Positions 55,637 to 64,000 of a stretch of DNA of 64,000 nt are shown piece by piece. The notes under the pieces were generated by a model, which saw only the letters and a list, made by a program, of their open reading frames with translations, was not told the origin of the DNA and searched no databases. Position numbers and translations under genes: made by a program. The stretch's first letter is position 1; each line of letters begins with the position of its first letter. The stretch comes from Opitutaceae bacterium. GTDB lineage: Bacteria > Verrucomicrobiota > Verrucomicrobiia > Opitutales > Opitutaceae. The DNA lies in the NCBI GenBank assembly GCA_041395105.1, contig JAWLBB010000008.1, positions 1 through 64,000 of the forward strand, read 5' to 3'.

Positions 55637-56854
55637 TCAGAAGGTGTGGACGAACAGGCCCGAGCGGAGCTTGGGTTCGAACCAGGTGCTTTTCGGGGGC
55701 ATGATCTGCCCGGCGTCGGCGATGTCCATGAGCTGGGTGACGGTGACCGGATGGAGGGAAAAGGCGATGGAGGCGTGGCCGCTTTCGATGGCCCCCGTCA
55801 GGGCGTCGACTCCGCGGATACCGCCGACAAACTCAATCCGGGTGTCGGTCCTGGGATCCTGGATACCGAGAAGCGGGGCCAGAACCTGATCCTGCAGCAG
55901 GGATACATCGAGACGCTCGGCGGGACCGGCCTGGGGATCGGCCTCCAGGTTCAACCGATGCCAGCGGCCGCCAAGGTGGACGCGGACATCACCCGGTCCG
56001 GAAGAGATTCCATCGGGGGCCTCGGCGATCCGGTGGGTCTCCTTCAGTGTGTTCAGAAGATCTTCCGGGGTCTGTCCGCGGAGATCGGTGACCAGCCGGT
56101 TGTAAGGGAGCACCTTGAGAGAGGAATCCGGAAAAAGGACTGTCAGGAACCAGTTGTAGTCCTCATCTCCGGTATGGCCGGAATTGGCGTCCCGGCGTTC
56201 GCGGGCCACCCGGGCAGCGCTGGCGGCACGGTGATGACCGTCGGCGACATAGACGGCGGGGATCGCCTGGAAAGCCTCGAGCAGGCCCGTTGGATCGGAG
56301 ATGCGCCAGACGGTGTGCCGGATGCCATCGACCGCGGTGAAATCGTAAAGAGGGGACTCTTCGGCCTGCCGGGGGACCAACTGGTCGATGGACTTCACTT
56401 GCCGGTAGGTCAGAAAAACGGGGCCGGTATTGGCGGAAAGGTCGTTGGTCAGGCGGGTTCGGTCGTTTTCCTTGTCGGGACGGGTCTTCTCGTGGCGTTT
56501 GATCAGACCCTGGTCGTAGTCGTCGACATGGCAGAGGGCGACGACTCCGGTCTGTTGATGAGTCCCCATCTCCTGTCGGTAGAGGAAGAGGGAGGGCGTT
56601 TCTTCCCGGATAAAGGCCCCGTCGGCGATGAAACGGGCGAAATTGAGTCTGGCGCGGGCATAGACAGGGTCGGAGTAGGGATTGGTCCCTTCGGGGAGGT
56701 CGATCTCCGCCCGAACAATATGCAGCATGCTCAGTGGATTGCCCCGGGCGAGTTCGCGGGCCTCGGCGGTGGTGACGACATCGTAGGGAAGCGAGGCGAT
56801 TTTCGGTGCGAGCTCGGGAGCCGGACGGAAGGGTTTGAACGCTCGGATACGCAT
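55637..56854 (-). CDS. DUF1015 family protein
   Basis: About 405 residues. Family blocks are IRAFKPFRPAPELAPKIASLPYDVV at the start, NPLSMLHIVRAEIDLP, VYVADGHHRAASAAR in the middle and a C-terminal IEFVGG. DUF1015 proteins occur in serine/threonine-related loci of many bacteria; their reaction is not established. I use ATG 56854 (MRIRAFKPF) because the family begins there. It lies 46 bp after the glutamate-type dehydrogenase gene on the same strand. Confidence 0.85.
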   Translation of the reverse strand: MRIRAFKPFRPAPELAPKIASLPYDVVTTAEARELARGNPLSMLHIVRAEIDLPEGTNPYSDPVYARARLNFARFIADGAFIREETPSLFLYRQEMGTHQQTGVVALCHVDDYDQGLIKRHEKTRPDKENDRTRLTNDLSANTGPVFLTYRQVKSIDQLVPRQAEESPLYDFTAVDGIRHTVWRISDPTGLLEAFQAIPAVYVADGHHRAASAARVARERRDANSGHTGDEDYNWFLTVLFPDSSLKVLPYNRLVTDLRGQTPEDLLNTLKETHRIAEAPDGISSGPGDVRVHLGGRWHRLNLEADPQAGPAERLDVSLLQDQVLAPLLGIQDPRTDTRIEFVGGIRGVDALTGAIESGHASIAFSLHPVTVTQLMDIADAGQIMPPKSTWFEPKLRSGLFVHTF

Positions 56855-56900
56855 GAAGGCGGAGGGGATCAAATGCCCCCCGGCATGGCAAGCCGCCAGA

Positions 56901-58184
56901 TCAGGGGAAGATACCGCGGGTGTGCTTGGCATCGGCCACCCGGCCGATCCCGAGGGTGAGGGCGGCGAGACGGCGGGTTACCCCGCGCCGGACACGCTCC
57001 CGTTCGACGTTCGCCTTGGCCCGATCGAGAATCTCGAAGAGCTTCTTGAGGACCTCGTCGCGGGTCCAGTAGGTGCTCTGCAGATCCTGGACCCACTCAA
57101 AGTAGGAGACGACGACACCACCGCTGTTGCAGAGGACATCGGGGATGATTTCGATGTCCCCGCGTTCTTCAATGATGGCGTCGGCGGCATTGGTGGTCGG
57201 GCCGTTGGCGGCCTCGGCAATCAGGCGGCACTTGATGCGGGAGGCGTTCTTTTCGTCGATGACGCGCTCGAGCGCGGCCGGGATCAGGACGGTGCATTCA
57301 AGCTCGAGCAATGCCGCATTATCAATCGATTCCGCTTCGGTGAATCCCTTGAGTGACCGGTGCCTGGCCACGTGATCGAGGGCTTTCCGGATATCGATGC
57401 CCTTTGGGTTGAAAAACGAGGCGCTGTGGTCGCCGATGCCGATGACCCTGGCGCCGTATTCGACCATTCCGAGGGCGGCTTCCGAACCGACGTTGCCGAA
57501 TCCCTGTATGACGACGGTGGTGTCTTTTAACGCGATCCCCATCTCGAGCAGGTAGGTCTTGGCAAAGTAGGCCACCCCGCGGCCGGTCGCTTCACGACGG
57601 CCTTCCGAGCCGCCGACGGAAATGGGTTTGCCGGTTACAATGGCCGGGACGGTATAGCCGATGTGGTTGGAGTAGGTGTCCATCATCCAGGCCATGACCT
57701 GCTCGTTCGTACCCATGTCCGGTGCCATCACGTCGGTATTGGTTCCCACAAAAGGGATCATCTCCTGCATGTAGCGGCGCGCGAGACGTTCCAACTCGTG
57801 ACTGGAAAGATCGCCGGGGGCCACCCTGACGCCGCCCTTGGCACCGCCGTAGGGCAGGCCGACGAGGGCGCACTTCCAGCTCATCCACATGGCAAGGGCC
57901 GCGACCTCGCCGATATTGACCGATTGGTGGAAGCGGACTCCGCCTTTGGTCGGCCCGAGAGAGAGGTGATGCTGGACCCGGTAGCCTTCGTACATCATGA
58001 CGGATCCATCATCGAGTCGGATCGGGAAAATCACCGTCAGGCAACGCTTGGGATACTTGGTCCTCTCCCGGGATTCCTCCGGGATGCTGATGAGATCGGC
58101 GGCGAGATCGAACTGGCGGCAGGCCATCCGGAATACATCGGAGTCGTAGAGGGTCGAGAGAGTCGTGTTATTTGGATGAGACAT
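56901..58184 (-). CDS. Glu/Leu/Phe/Val family dehydrogenase (glutamate dehydrogenase-like)
   Basis: About 427 residues. It has the substrate and catalytic block VRFHQSVNIGEVAALAMWMSWKCALVGLPYGGAKGGV with its Lys residues, DVMAPDMGTNEQVMAW, and the dinucleotide fold VVIQGFGNVGSEAALG. It interconverts glutamate and 2-oxoglutarate plus ammonium, or acts on branched-chain amino acids; the length and motifs favour glutamate. The start is ATG 58184 (MSHPNNTTLS); the 46 upstream codons are not conserved in type. Confidence 0.92.
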   Translation of the reverse strand: MSHPNNTTLSTLYDSDVFRMACRQFDLAADLISIPEESRERTKYPKRCLTVIFPIRLDDGSVMMYEGYRVQHHLSLGPTKGGVRFHQSVNIGEVAALAMWMSWKCALVGLPYGGAKGGVRVAPGDLSSHELERLARRYMQEMIPFVGTNTDVMAPDMGTNEQVMAWMMDTYSNHIGYTVPAIVTGKPISVGGSEGRREATGRGVAYFAKTYLLEMGIALKDTTVVIQGFGNVGSEAALGMVEYGARVIGIGDHSASFFNPKGIDIRKALDHVARHRSLKGFTEAESIDNAALLELECTVLIPAALERVIDEKNASRIKCRLIAEAANGPTTNAADAIIEERGDIEIIPDVLCNSGGVVVSYFEWVQDLQSTYWTRDEVLKKLFEILDRAKANVERERVRRGVTRRLAALTLGIGRVADAKHTRGIFP

Positions 58185-58320
58185 GGATGGGTTTGATCTG
58201 GATTTTTCCGAAGGGTGCCGGAAAGCCCCGTCCGAAGCAATGGTCTTCCGCATGATAGCGGTGCAAGCTTGCTCGCCGGGCATCCTGCGGTTGCACTGAT
58301 CGCGTTCGATCAAACGTCCC

Positions 58321-59730
58321 ATGACCGTGGTCCTGATTCAACTTGGTCTCTGGTTGTCCCGCAAATTGCTGGTCGGAATCCTGATTGTCGCGGTCGGGCT
58401 GGGAGCCTATGGGCTCTACCTCTATCTGTCGGAGAATGTCCGGGTCGAATTGGAGCGTCAGCACCTGGTCGACCGATTGGAGGCCGAGATGGAATCGGCG
58501 CAACTGGCAATTGGCGTTCTCGAAAATGAACTGGAGGGCGTGCAGCGGAAAATCGAAGCGGCCAGGACCTCGGCCACTGCGGCTGACCGGATTCTCAGTG
58601 GACTGGAATCCCTGCAATCCTATTGGGATTGGATCCTTTCCTCCCCGGCCGAGCGGGCGGAACTGAAGAAACGCAAGGAGCAGGCCCGCAAACGTCGGGA
58701 TGACAATCTGAAACTGGTCGAAGTCCTCAATGGGCGGCTCGATTCCATCTCGATGGAACAAGCCGGGCTTCAGGCCCAGATGGAGGTGGTCACGGAGCGG
58801 ATTGCCGCGCTCGAGGCCAGTCCGTCGAAAGTGGTCTACTACGCAAAGCGCGCCTGGGAGGCGGTGCGCGGCCCGCTGCTCCTCGCGCTCTTCTTCTTTT
58901 TCTTCGGGCCTACCCTCTGGAGTGTATTCTGCTATTTTGGACTGGGGAGTCTCCTGGGTCTTGCCCGGGCGATTGTCCTCGATGCCGAGGCGCGGGAGGC
59001 GATCGCGGCGACGGAAAGCAAGGTCTCATTGGCCCTGCCGCTCGGACCGGGGGAAGTGCTCTGGATGAAGGAGGAATTCCTGCAGGCATCGGACGAGGCG
59101 CTGAAAAAGAAAACCCGTTTCATATTCGATTGGCGGTTTCCGTTCACCTGCCTTGCCTGTGGACTCTATGAACTGATCGAGTTCCGCAACGGGACCGATC
59201 GGAGCCATTCCGTGACCGCGTCCACTCAGGATCAGCCGACGATTGAAGTCGCGGTGGTCGCGGTTCCCCGCCGATCCAGCGTGGTGTTGCGGCCGCAGTT
59301 CCTGGCCGGTGTGGTGGCCCGGGCGGACGATCGCCTGCAGATCCGTCGGCACTGGAGGATCTTCAGCCTCCAGGCGTGGATCACGCTGCAGTTTCGCTTC
59401 TTTGAGTTCGTTGGACCCTGCCGGTTGGTCGTCGCCGGAAGTCGCGGAGTCCGCACGGAGTTTCTCGACGGATCCGGAACGGAACATCCCCCGGGGCGGC
59501 GGACCAACCAGGACTCCACCATCGGCTTCACCCCGGGACTGCGCTACCGTTCGGTTCGGGCGGAGACGTTCTGGTCGTACTACCGGGGAAAGAATCCGTT
59601 GTTTGACGACCTCTTTCAGGGGACCGGAGCGTTTCTTTGTCAGGAAATCTCCGTCAGGGGACGGGCCGCGGGAGTCCGTGCTTTCTGGAGTCACCTTTGG
59701 AATGCATTGACGAAGGTGTTCGGGATCTGA
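58321..59730 (+). CDS. coiled-coil membrane protein of unknown function
   Basis: 469 residues with no family I recognise. An N-terminal membrane helix (LVGILIVAVGLGAYGLYLYL) is followed by a long coiled coil (about residues 40-160, rich in Glu, Lys and Arg), a second hydrophobic segment (LLLALFFFFFGPTLWSVFCYFGLGSLLGLARAIVL), then a beta-rich C-terminal domain of about 230 residues (VVLRPQFLAGVVA, FVGPCRLVVAGSRGV). The C-terminal part loosely recalls AIM24-like folds. It is divergent from the dehydrogenase gene. Confidence 0.7.
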   Translation: MTVVLIQLGLWLSRKLLVGILIVAVGLGAYGLYLYLSENVRVELERQHLVDRLEAEMESAQLAIGVLENELEGVQRKIEAARTSATAADRILSGLESLQSYWDWILSSPAERAELKKRKEQARKRRDDNLKLVEVLNGRLDSISMEQAGLQAQMEVVTERIAALEASPSKVVYYAKRAWEAVRGPLLLALFFFFFGPTLWSVFCYFGLGSLLGLARAIVLDAEAREAIAATESKVSLALPLGPGEVLWMKEEFLQASDEALKKKTRFIFDWRFPFTCLACGLYELIEFRNGTDRSHSVTASTQDQPTIEVAVVAVPRRSSVVLRPQFLAGVVARADDRLQIRRHWRIFSLQAWITLQFRFFEFVGPCRLVVAGSRGVRTEFLDGSGTEHPPGRRTNQDSTIGFTPGLRYRSVRAETFWSYYRGKNPLFDDLFQGTGAFLCQEISVRGRAAGVRAFWSHLWNALTKVFGI

Positions 59731-59790
59731 AACCGCTGAACGACGATTTCCATTTGCCGTTGGCGGGTCGAGTCCGTCATTTCATGCGTC

Positions 59791-60456
59791 ATGGATACAG
59801 GCGCGGTTTTTGACTGGGATGGCGTGATCGTCGATTCTTCCGTCCAACATGAAAAGAGTTGGGAGCGGCTGGCGGAGGAGGAGAACCGGCCACTTCCCGC
59901 CGGGCATTTCCAGAAGAGCTTCGGGATGAAGAATGAGCGGATCATTCCGGGAATCCTCGGCTGGACGGATGACCCCGCCGAGGTCCACCGGCTTTCCCTT
60001 CGCAAGGAGGAACTCTTCCGCGTCATTGTGGTGGAGTCGGGACTTGCTCCTCTTCCGGGGGTGAAAACCTTCCTTTCCCGTCTGGCCGATGCCGGGATCC
60101 CCTGCGTGGTCGGTTCGTCAACCCATCGCCTGAATATCGAGACGGCCCTGGAGATGATGGGACTGCGTCCCTACTTCCGTGACCTGGTGACAGCGGAGGA
60201 TGTTTCCCACGGGAAGCCGGATCCGGAAGTCTTTCTGACCGCGGCGGGCCGAATCGATCGCAAGCCGGGGCGGTGCATCGTCTTTGAAGATGCCCACGTT
60301 GGGATTGCGGCGGGCCTGGCCGGCGGTTTTCGGGTCATCGGGGTGGCGGGAACCCATCCTCGCGAATCGTTGATCGGTGCCCACCGGGTCGTCGATCGAC
60401 TGGATGAACTCATGGTCGAGGATCTGACTCGACTCATCGGGCCGGCCGGCGGTTAA
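59791..60456 (+). CDS. HAD-superfamily hydrolase, beta-phosphoglucomutase-like
   Basis: 221 residues of HAD subfamily I with an alpha-helical cap. Motif I is FDWDGVIVDS, motif II GSSTHR, motif III Lys in HGKPDPEVF and motif IV FEDAHVGIAAG. It is likely a sugar-phosphate phosphatase or phosphoglucomutase. Whether it is a mutase cannot be decided from the motifs alone. It is 104 bp upstream of the symporter gene. Confidence 0.88.
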   Translation: MDTGAVFDWDGVIVDSSVQHEKSWERLAEEENRPLPAGHFQKSFGMKNERIIPGILGWTDDPAEVHRLSLRKEELFRVIVVESGLAPLPGVKTFLSRLADAGIPCVVGSSTHRLNIETALEMMGLRPYFRDLVTAEDVSHGKPDPEVFLTAAGRIDRKPGRCIVFEDAHVGIAAGLAGGFRVIGVAGTHPRESLIGAHRVVDRLDELMVEDLTRLIGPAGG

Positions 60457-60560
60457 TGGAATCGCCACATCCGGGGTGTTTCTCGAACAGTCCTCTCCGG
60501 CCGGCAGAGAACGCCGACCGTTTCGCCCCCTGAACTCCCACCCTCAATGCCGCTGATCCC

Positions 60561-61820
60561 ATGACGACCCCCCGGACCAACACCCTAACGCGCAATATCA
60601 TCATCGGCATGGTCCTTGGTCTGGTGGTCGGAGGGAGCCTCAACGCCATCGGGACCGAGGGGATGGTCGGAGATTACCTGGTGGACGGACTCTTTCACGT
60701 GGTCGGCGCCATCTTCATCGCGTCGCTCAAGCTGCTGGTCGTTCCGCTCGTCTTTGTCTCCCTGATTTGCGGTACCGCCGCCCTCGACGATATCCGCAAG
60801 CTGGGGCGGGTCGGACTGAAGACGATGATCCTCTACCTCGCGACCACCGCGATCGCCATTTCACTGGCCCTGATGGCCGGGATCCTCGTCAAGCCCGGCA
60901 AAGGTTTTGCGCTGACCACGGATGCGACGTTTGCGGCCCAGGCTCCGCCGGCCCTCACCGAGGTCATCATCAATCTCTTCCCGACCAATCCCGTTCAGGC
61001 CATGGCCGAAGGGAATATGCTGCAGATCATCGTCTTCGCCATCCTCTTCGGACTCGCGATGGTCCTTGCCGGGGCTCCGGGTCAACGGATTCTGAGCCTG
61101 TTTCAGGACGCCAATGAGGTCATCATGAAACTGGTGCTCATCCTCATGCAGTTCGCGCCCTACGGCGTCTTTGCCCTGCTGGCCCGGACGTTCTCGGCTG
61201 AAGGGTTCTCCGCCATCCTGCCCCTCGCCAAGTACTTCTTTCTCGTCCTTCTTGTCCTGCTCATCCACGGGACCGGGACCTACATGATCCTTCTGCAGGT
61301 GTTGACCCGGTTGAATCCGATCCGCTTCTTCAAGAACATGCGGGCTGTCCATGTCTTTGCCTTCAGCACGGCGAGCAGCAACGCGACGCTTCCGGTCAGC
61401 ATGGAGACGGTGGAGCACAAGATGGGCGTCAGCAATTCCATCGCTTCCTTCACCATCCCGCTGGGTGCGACCATCAACATGGACGGCACCGCCATCATGC
61501 AGGGAGTGGCCACGGTCTTTATTGCCCAGGCCTATTCCATGGGTCTGGGGCTGACCGATTACCTGACCGTGGTGGCGACGGCGACCCTCGCCTCGATCGG
61601 CACGGCCGGTGTTCCCGGAGTGGGTCTGATCATGCTGGCCATGGTTCTCAACCAGGTGGGCCTTCCGGTGGAGGGAATCGCCCTGATCATCGGGGTTGAC
61701 CGGCTCCTCGACATGGTCCGCACTGCGGTCAATGTGACCGGCGATGCTGTCGTGACCTGCATCGTGGCCAAAAGTGAAGGTCAGATTGACGAGGTCGTCT
61801 TCAACCAGGAGAATGTCTGA
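60561..61820 (+). CDS. dicarboxylate/amino acid:cation symporter (DAACS family)
   Basis: 419 residues with about eight membrane helices and two re-entrant loops. The hairpin-loop serines are in FAFSTASSNATLPVSM. The transport motif is IPLGATINMDGTAIMQG, followed by GTAGVPGVGLIMLAMVL and DRLLDMVRTAVNVTGDA. It imports glutamate, aspartate or C4-dicarboxylates with protons or sodium. With a glutamate-type dehydrogenase 3 kb away it may serve amino-acid use. Confidence 0.92.
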   Translation: MTTPRTNTLTRNIIIGMVLGLVVGGSLNAIGTEGMVGDYLVDGLFHVVGAIFIASLKLLVVPLVFVSLICGTAALDDIRKLGRVGLKTMILYLATTAIAISLALMAGILVKPGKGFALTTDATFAAQAPPALTEVIINLFPTNPVQAMAEGNMLQIIVFAILFGLAMVLAGAPGQRILSLFQDANEVIMKLVLILMQFAPYGVFALLARTFSAEGFSAILPLAKYFFLVLLVLLIHGTGTYMILLQVLTRLNPIRFFKNMRAVHVFAFSTASSNATLPVSMETVEHKMGVSNSIASFTIPLGATINMDGTAIMQGVATVFIAQAYSMGLGLTDYLTVVATATLASIGTAGVPGVGLIMLAMVLNQVGLPVEGIALIIGVDRLLDMVRTAVNVTGDAVVTCIVAKSEGQIDEVVFNQENV

Positions 61821-62007
61821 AGGACGGGCTTGACCCGCGGAGATGGGAGCTTGAAGGAGGCGGATTTGAGTTCGGTGAAGCCAGCCAGTATCCATTTTTC
61901 CATAAGTCGTGGCAGGCAATGCGGCACGCTGCGATTTGCCCGGCCCCGTCTTCCGTCTTGCCTCTTCCATCTTCGTTTCGCTCGCCCGGGCGAGCGTGAC
62001 TTTTCCC

Positions 62008-64000
62008 ATGGATTTCAAACTCTGCGCGGACTATAAGCCGACCGGCGATCAGCCGGAGGCGATCCGCGCCCTGCGCGAGTCGCTGCTGGCCGGGAACCGT
62101 TACCAGACCCTCCTCGGGGTCACCGGGTCGGGCAAGACCTTCACCATGGCGAACCTGATCGCCGATCTGAATCGTCCGACCCTGATCATCTCCCACAACA
62201 AGACCCTGGCGGCCCAGCTCTATTCGGAGTTCAAGGCCTTCTTCCCGGAAAACGCGGTCGAGTACTTCGTCAGCTACTACGACTACTACCAGCCGGAGGC
62301 CTATATCCCCCAGACGGATACGTTCATCGAGAAGGACTCGTCGATCAACGAGGAGATCGACCGTCTGCGGATCGCGGCCAGCAGCGCGCTGATCAGTCGA
62401 AGGGATGTCATCGTGGTCGCCAGTGTATCCTGCATCTATGGACTGGGATCGCCGGAGGACTTTCTGGCCATGATGATTTCCCTGAAGGTGGGGGGTGAAC
62501 TGGGACGCGATGTTTTCCTCAACCGCCTGGTTGAGAATCTCTATGAACGCAATGACGTGGCCCTGGCCCGGGGACGTTTCCGGGTGCGCGGCGACGTGGT
62601 CGATGTCATGCCGGCATACCTGGAGAACGGCCTCCGGGTGGAGTTCTGGGGCGATGAAGTCGAGCGGCTCTCCGAGTTCGATCCGCTGACCGGCCAGGTG
62701 ACAGGCGAGTTCGAGACGTTCAGCCTCTATCCGGCCACCCAGTTTGTCACGCCCCGGGACAAGGTGGAAAAGGCGATCCGGGCGATCCGGGCGGAACTGG
62801 CCGAGCGGGTGGCCGAGTTTGAAAGCAAAGGACTGCTGCTCGAAGCCCAGCGGATCTCGATGCGGACGAATTACGATCTGGAGATGCTTCAGGAGGTGGG
62901 TTTCTGCAGCGGGATCGAGAACTACTCACGTCACATGTCGGGACGCCCGCCCGGCGAGCGTCCGTTCTGCCTGATTGATTTCTTTCCCAAGGATTTCCTC
63001 CTCATGATCGACGAGAGCCACGCCACGGTGCCCCAGATCGGTGGCATGTATGCCGGCGACCGCTCAAGAAAGGAGAATCTGGTCAATTTCGGATTCCGGC
63101 TTCCCTCGGCTCTCGACAATCGGCCGATGAATTTCCAGGAATTCACCGAAGTGACCGGACAGACGCTCTTTGTCTCCGCCACCCCGGCCGCTTTCGAGCT
63201 TGAGCGTTCGGCGGTGGTGGCCGAGCAGGTCATCCGCCCGACCGGGCTGTTGGATCCGGAGATCGACCTGAGGCCGACCAAGGGCCAGGTCGAGGACCTG
63301 ATGGGCGAGATAAGCAAGGCCGTGGCCGAAGGCGAACGGGTGCTGGTGACCACGCTGACCAAACGGTTGTCCGAGGATCTTTCCACCTACCTCCGGGAGG
63401 CGGGGGTCCGGGTCGAGTACCTGCACTCGGATATCGATGCGATTGAACGGATCGAGATCCTGCGCAACCTCAGGCAAGGCGATTTCGACGTACTCGTCGG
63501 CATCAACCTGCTCCGGGAAGGATTGGACCTTCCGGAAGTCGCGCTCGTGGCCATTCTTGACGCCGACAAGGAGGGCTTCCTGCGCAGTCAGACCAGCCTG
63601 ACCCAGACGGCTGGGCGGGCCGCCCGTCACGAAAAGGGACGGGTCATCTTCTATGCGGACAAGATCACCGATTCCATCCGGCGGACGACGGAATTGACCA
63701 ATGCGCGGAGGGAGAAGCAGAAGGCCTACAATGAGGCTCACGGGATCACGCCGACGAGTGTGCGCCGCGGCATCCAGGCGAGTCTGCACGCAGTGGGCGC
63801 GGATCGGGAGAGGGACCGGGGCCTGGTAGCGGAAATCGGTGATTCCGATGTCGAGGCAGTCATCGCCGAACTGGAGATCGAGATGGAAGAAGCCGCGGCC
63901 GCCCTGGAGTTTGAACGGGCCGCCCTCCTGCGCGATCAGGTGAAGGCGCTGCGCAGCGGTGAGGCGCTCAAGCCATCCGGGAGCAGGCGCGGATCCTACC
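62008..64000 (+). CDS. uvrB: excinuclease ABC subunit B, cut by the right window edge
   Basis: UvrB helicase of nucleotide excision repair. The frame opens at ATG 62008 (MDFKLCADYKPTGDQPEAI) and stays open to the edge (about 664 codons), close to full length. It has Walker A (GVTGSGKTFTMANLI), the beta-hairpin block YFVSYYDYYQPEAYIP, Walker B (LLMIDESHATVPQIGGMY), the helicase motif VLVGINLLREGLDLPEV, QTAGRAARH and part of the C-terminal UVR motif (ALEFERAALLRDQVKAL). It works with the fused UvrA at 45.6-51.3 kb and with UvrC, which is not seen. The 187 bp before it shows no other gene. Confidence 0.96.
   Translation, partial: MDFKLCADYKPTGDQPEAIRALRESLLAGNRYQTLLGVTGSGKTFTMANLIADLNRPTLIISHNKTLAAQLYSEFKAFFPENAVEYFVSYYDYYQPEAYIPQTDTFIEKDSSINEEIDRLRIAASSALISRRDVIVVASVSCIYGLGSPEDFLAMMISLKVGGELGRDVFLNRLVENLYERNDVALARGRFRVRGDVVDVMPAYLENGLRVEFWGDEVERLSEFDPLTGQVTGEFETFSLYPATQFVTPRDKVEKAIRAIRAELAERVAEFESKGLLLEAQRISMRTNYDLEMLQEVGFCSGIENYSRHMSGRPPGERPFCLIDFFPKDFLLMIDESHATVPQIGGMYAGDRSRKENLVNFGFRLPSALDNRPMNFQEFTEVTGQTLFVSATPAAFELERSAVVAEQVIRPTGLLDPEIDLRPTKGQVEDLMGEISKAVAEGERVLVTTLTKRLSEDLSTYLREAGVRVEYLHSDIDAIERIEILRNLRQGDFDVLVGINLLREGLDLPEVALVAILDADKEGFLRSQTSLTQTAGRAARHEKGRVIFYADKITDSIRRTTELTNARREKQKAYNEAHGITPTSVRRGIQASLHAVGADRERDRGLVAEIGDSDVEAVIAELEIEMEEAAAALEFERAALLRDQVKALRSGEALKPSGSRRGSY

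Overview
The window is a GC-rich, densely packed bacterial chromosome segment. Gene content suggests the PVC superphylum, most likely Verrucomicrobiota of the Opitutia type. The pointers are a tandem-fused double-length UvrA (an architecture also known from Chlamydia), a complete Bat aerotolerance operon, DUF4091 and ceramidase-type hydrolases, and many small Sec or lipoprotein genes. This placement is inference from gene content; no rRNA is present.

Layout. 0-2.1 kb: an integron-type tyrosine recombinase followed by repeat-rich DNA that includes a roughly 300-bp composite repeat with hairpin ends. 2.1-9.6 kb (minus strand): MoxR, DUF58, BatA, BatB/BatC and BatD/BatE, with one frame break inside BatB. 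9.7-12.7 kb: a mannonate-dehydratase-like enolase-superfamily gene, an orphan receiver, and a REP-associated tyrosine transposase (RAYT) flanked on both sides by 44-bp-period REP arrays. 12.7-15 kb: xseB-dxs. 15-19.4 kb: an M48 protease, an endonuclease/phosphatase-fold protein, an IPT lipoprotein and hemW, all carrying indels; this is either a decaying patch or a patch of poor consensus sequence. 19.4-23.4 kb: lipoproteins, an M23 peptidase, riboflavin synthase and a family-4-like UDG. 23.5-32.1 kb: glcDEF, a porin/FMN-binding/PepSY operon with a candidate Fur-controlled promoter, and a lactate permease. 32.1-39.8 kb: glycan-directed hydrolases (GH2, sialidase-fold, DUF4091) with VOC, ASCH and Ada genes. 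39.9-45.3 kb: enolase (with a clear terminator), then a ceramidase-like / Gfo-Idh-MocA / UroD-family run. 45.3-52.5 kb: the second composite repeat copy, the 1,902-residue UvrA and a glycosyltransferase. 52.5-64 kb: a small membrane protein, lipoamide dehydrogenase, tRNA-Arg(CCG) followed by 142-bp tandem repeats built from its 3' end, a lipoprotein, DUF1015, glutamate-type dehydrogenase, a coiled-coil membrane protein, a HAD phosphatase, a dicarboxylate symporter and uvrB (cut by the window end).

How it works together. The 23-32 kb block looks like a lactate/glycolate oxidation module beside an iron- or flavin-linked envelope redox system. The 32-45 kb block looks like polysaccharide and sphingolipid scavenging. 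Repeats form a separate layer. Three different hairpin families carry a 5' GTAG head, the signature of REP sequences recognised by RAYT transposases. Two genes (the receiver and batD) take their stop codons from repeat DNA, so the repeats are shaping gene ends.
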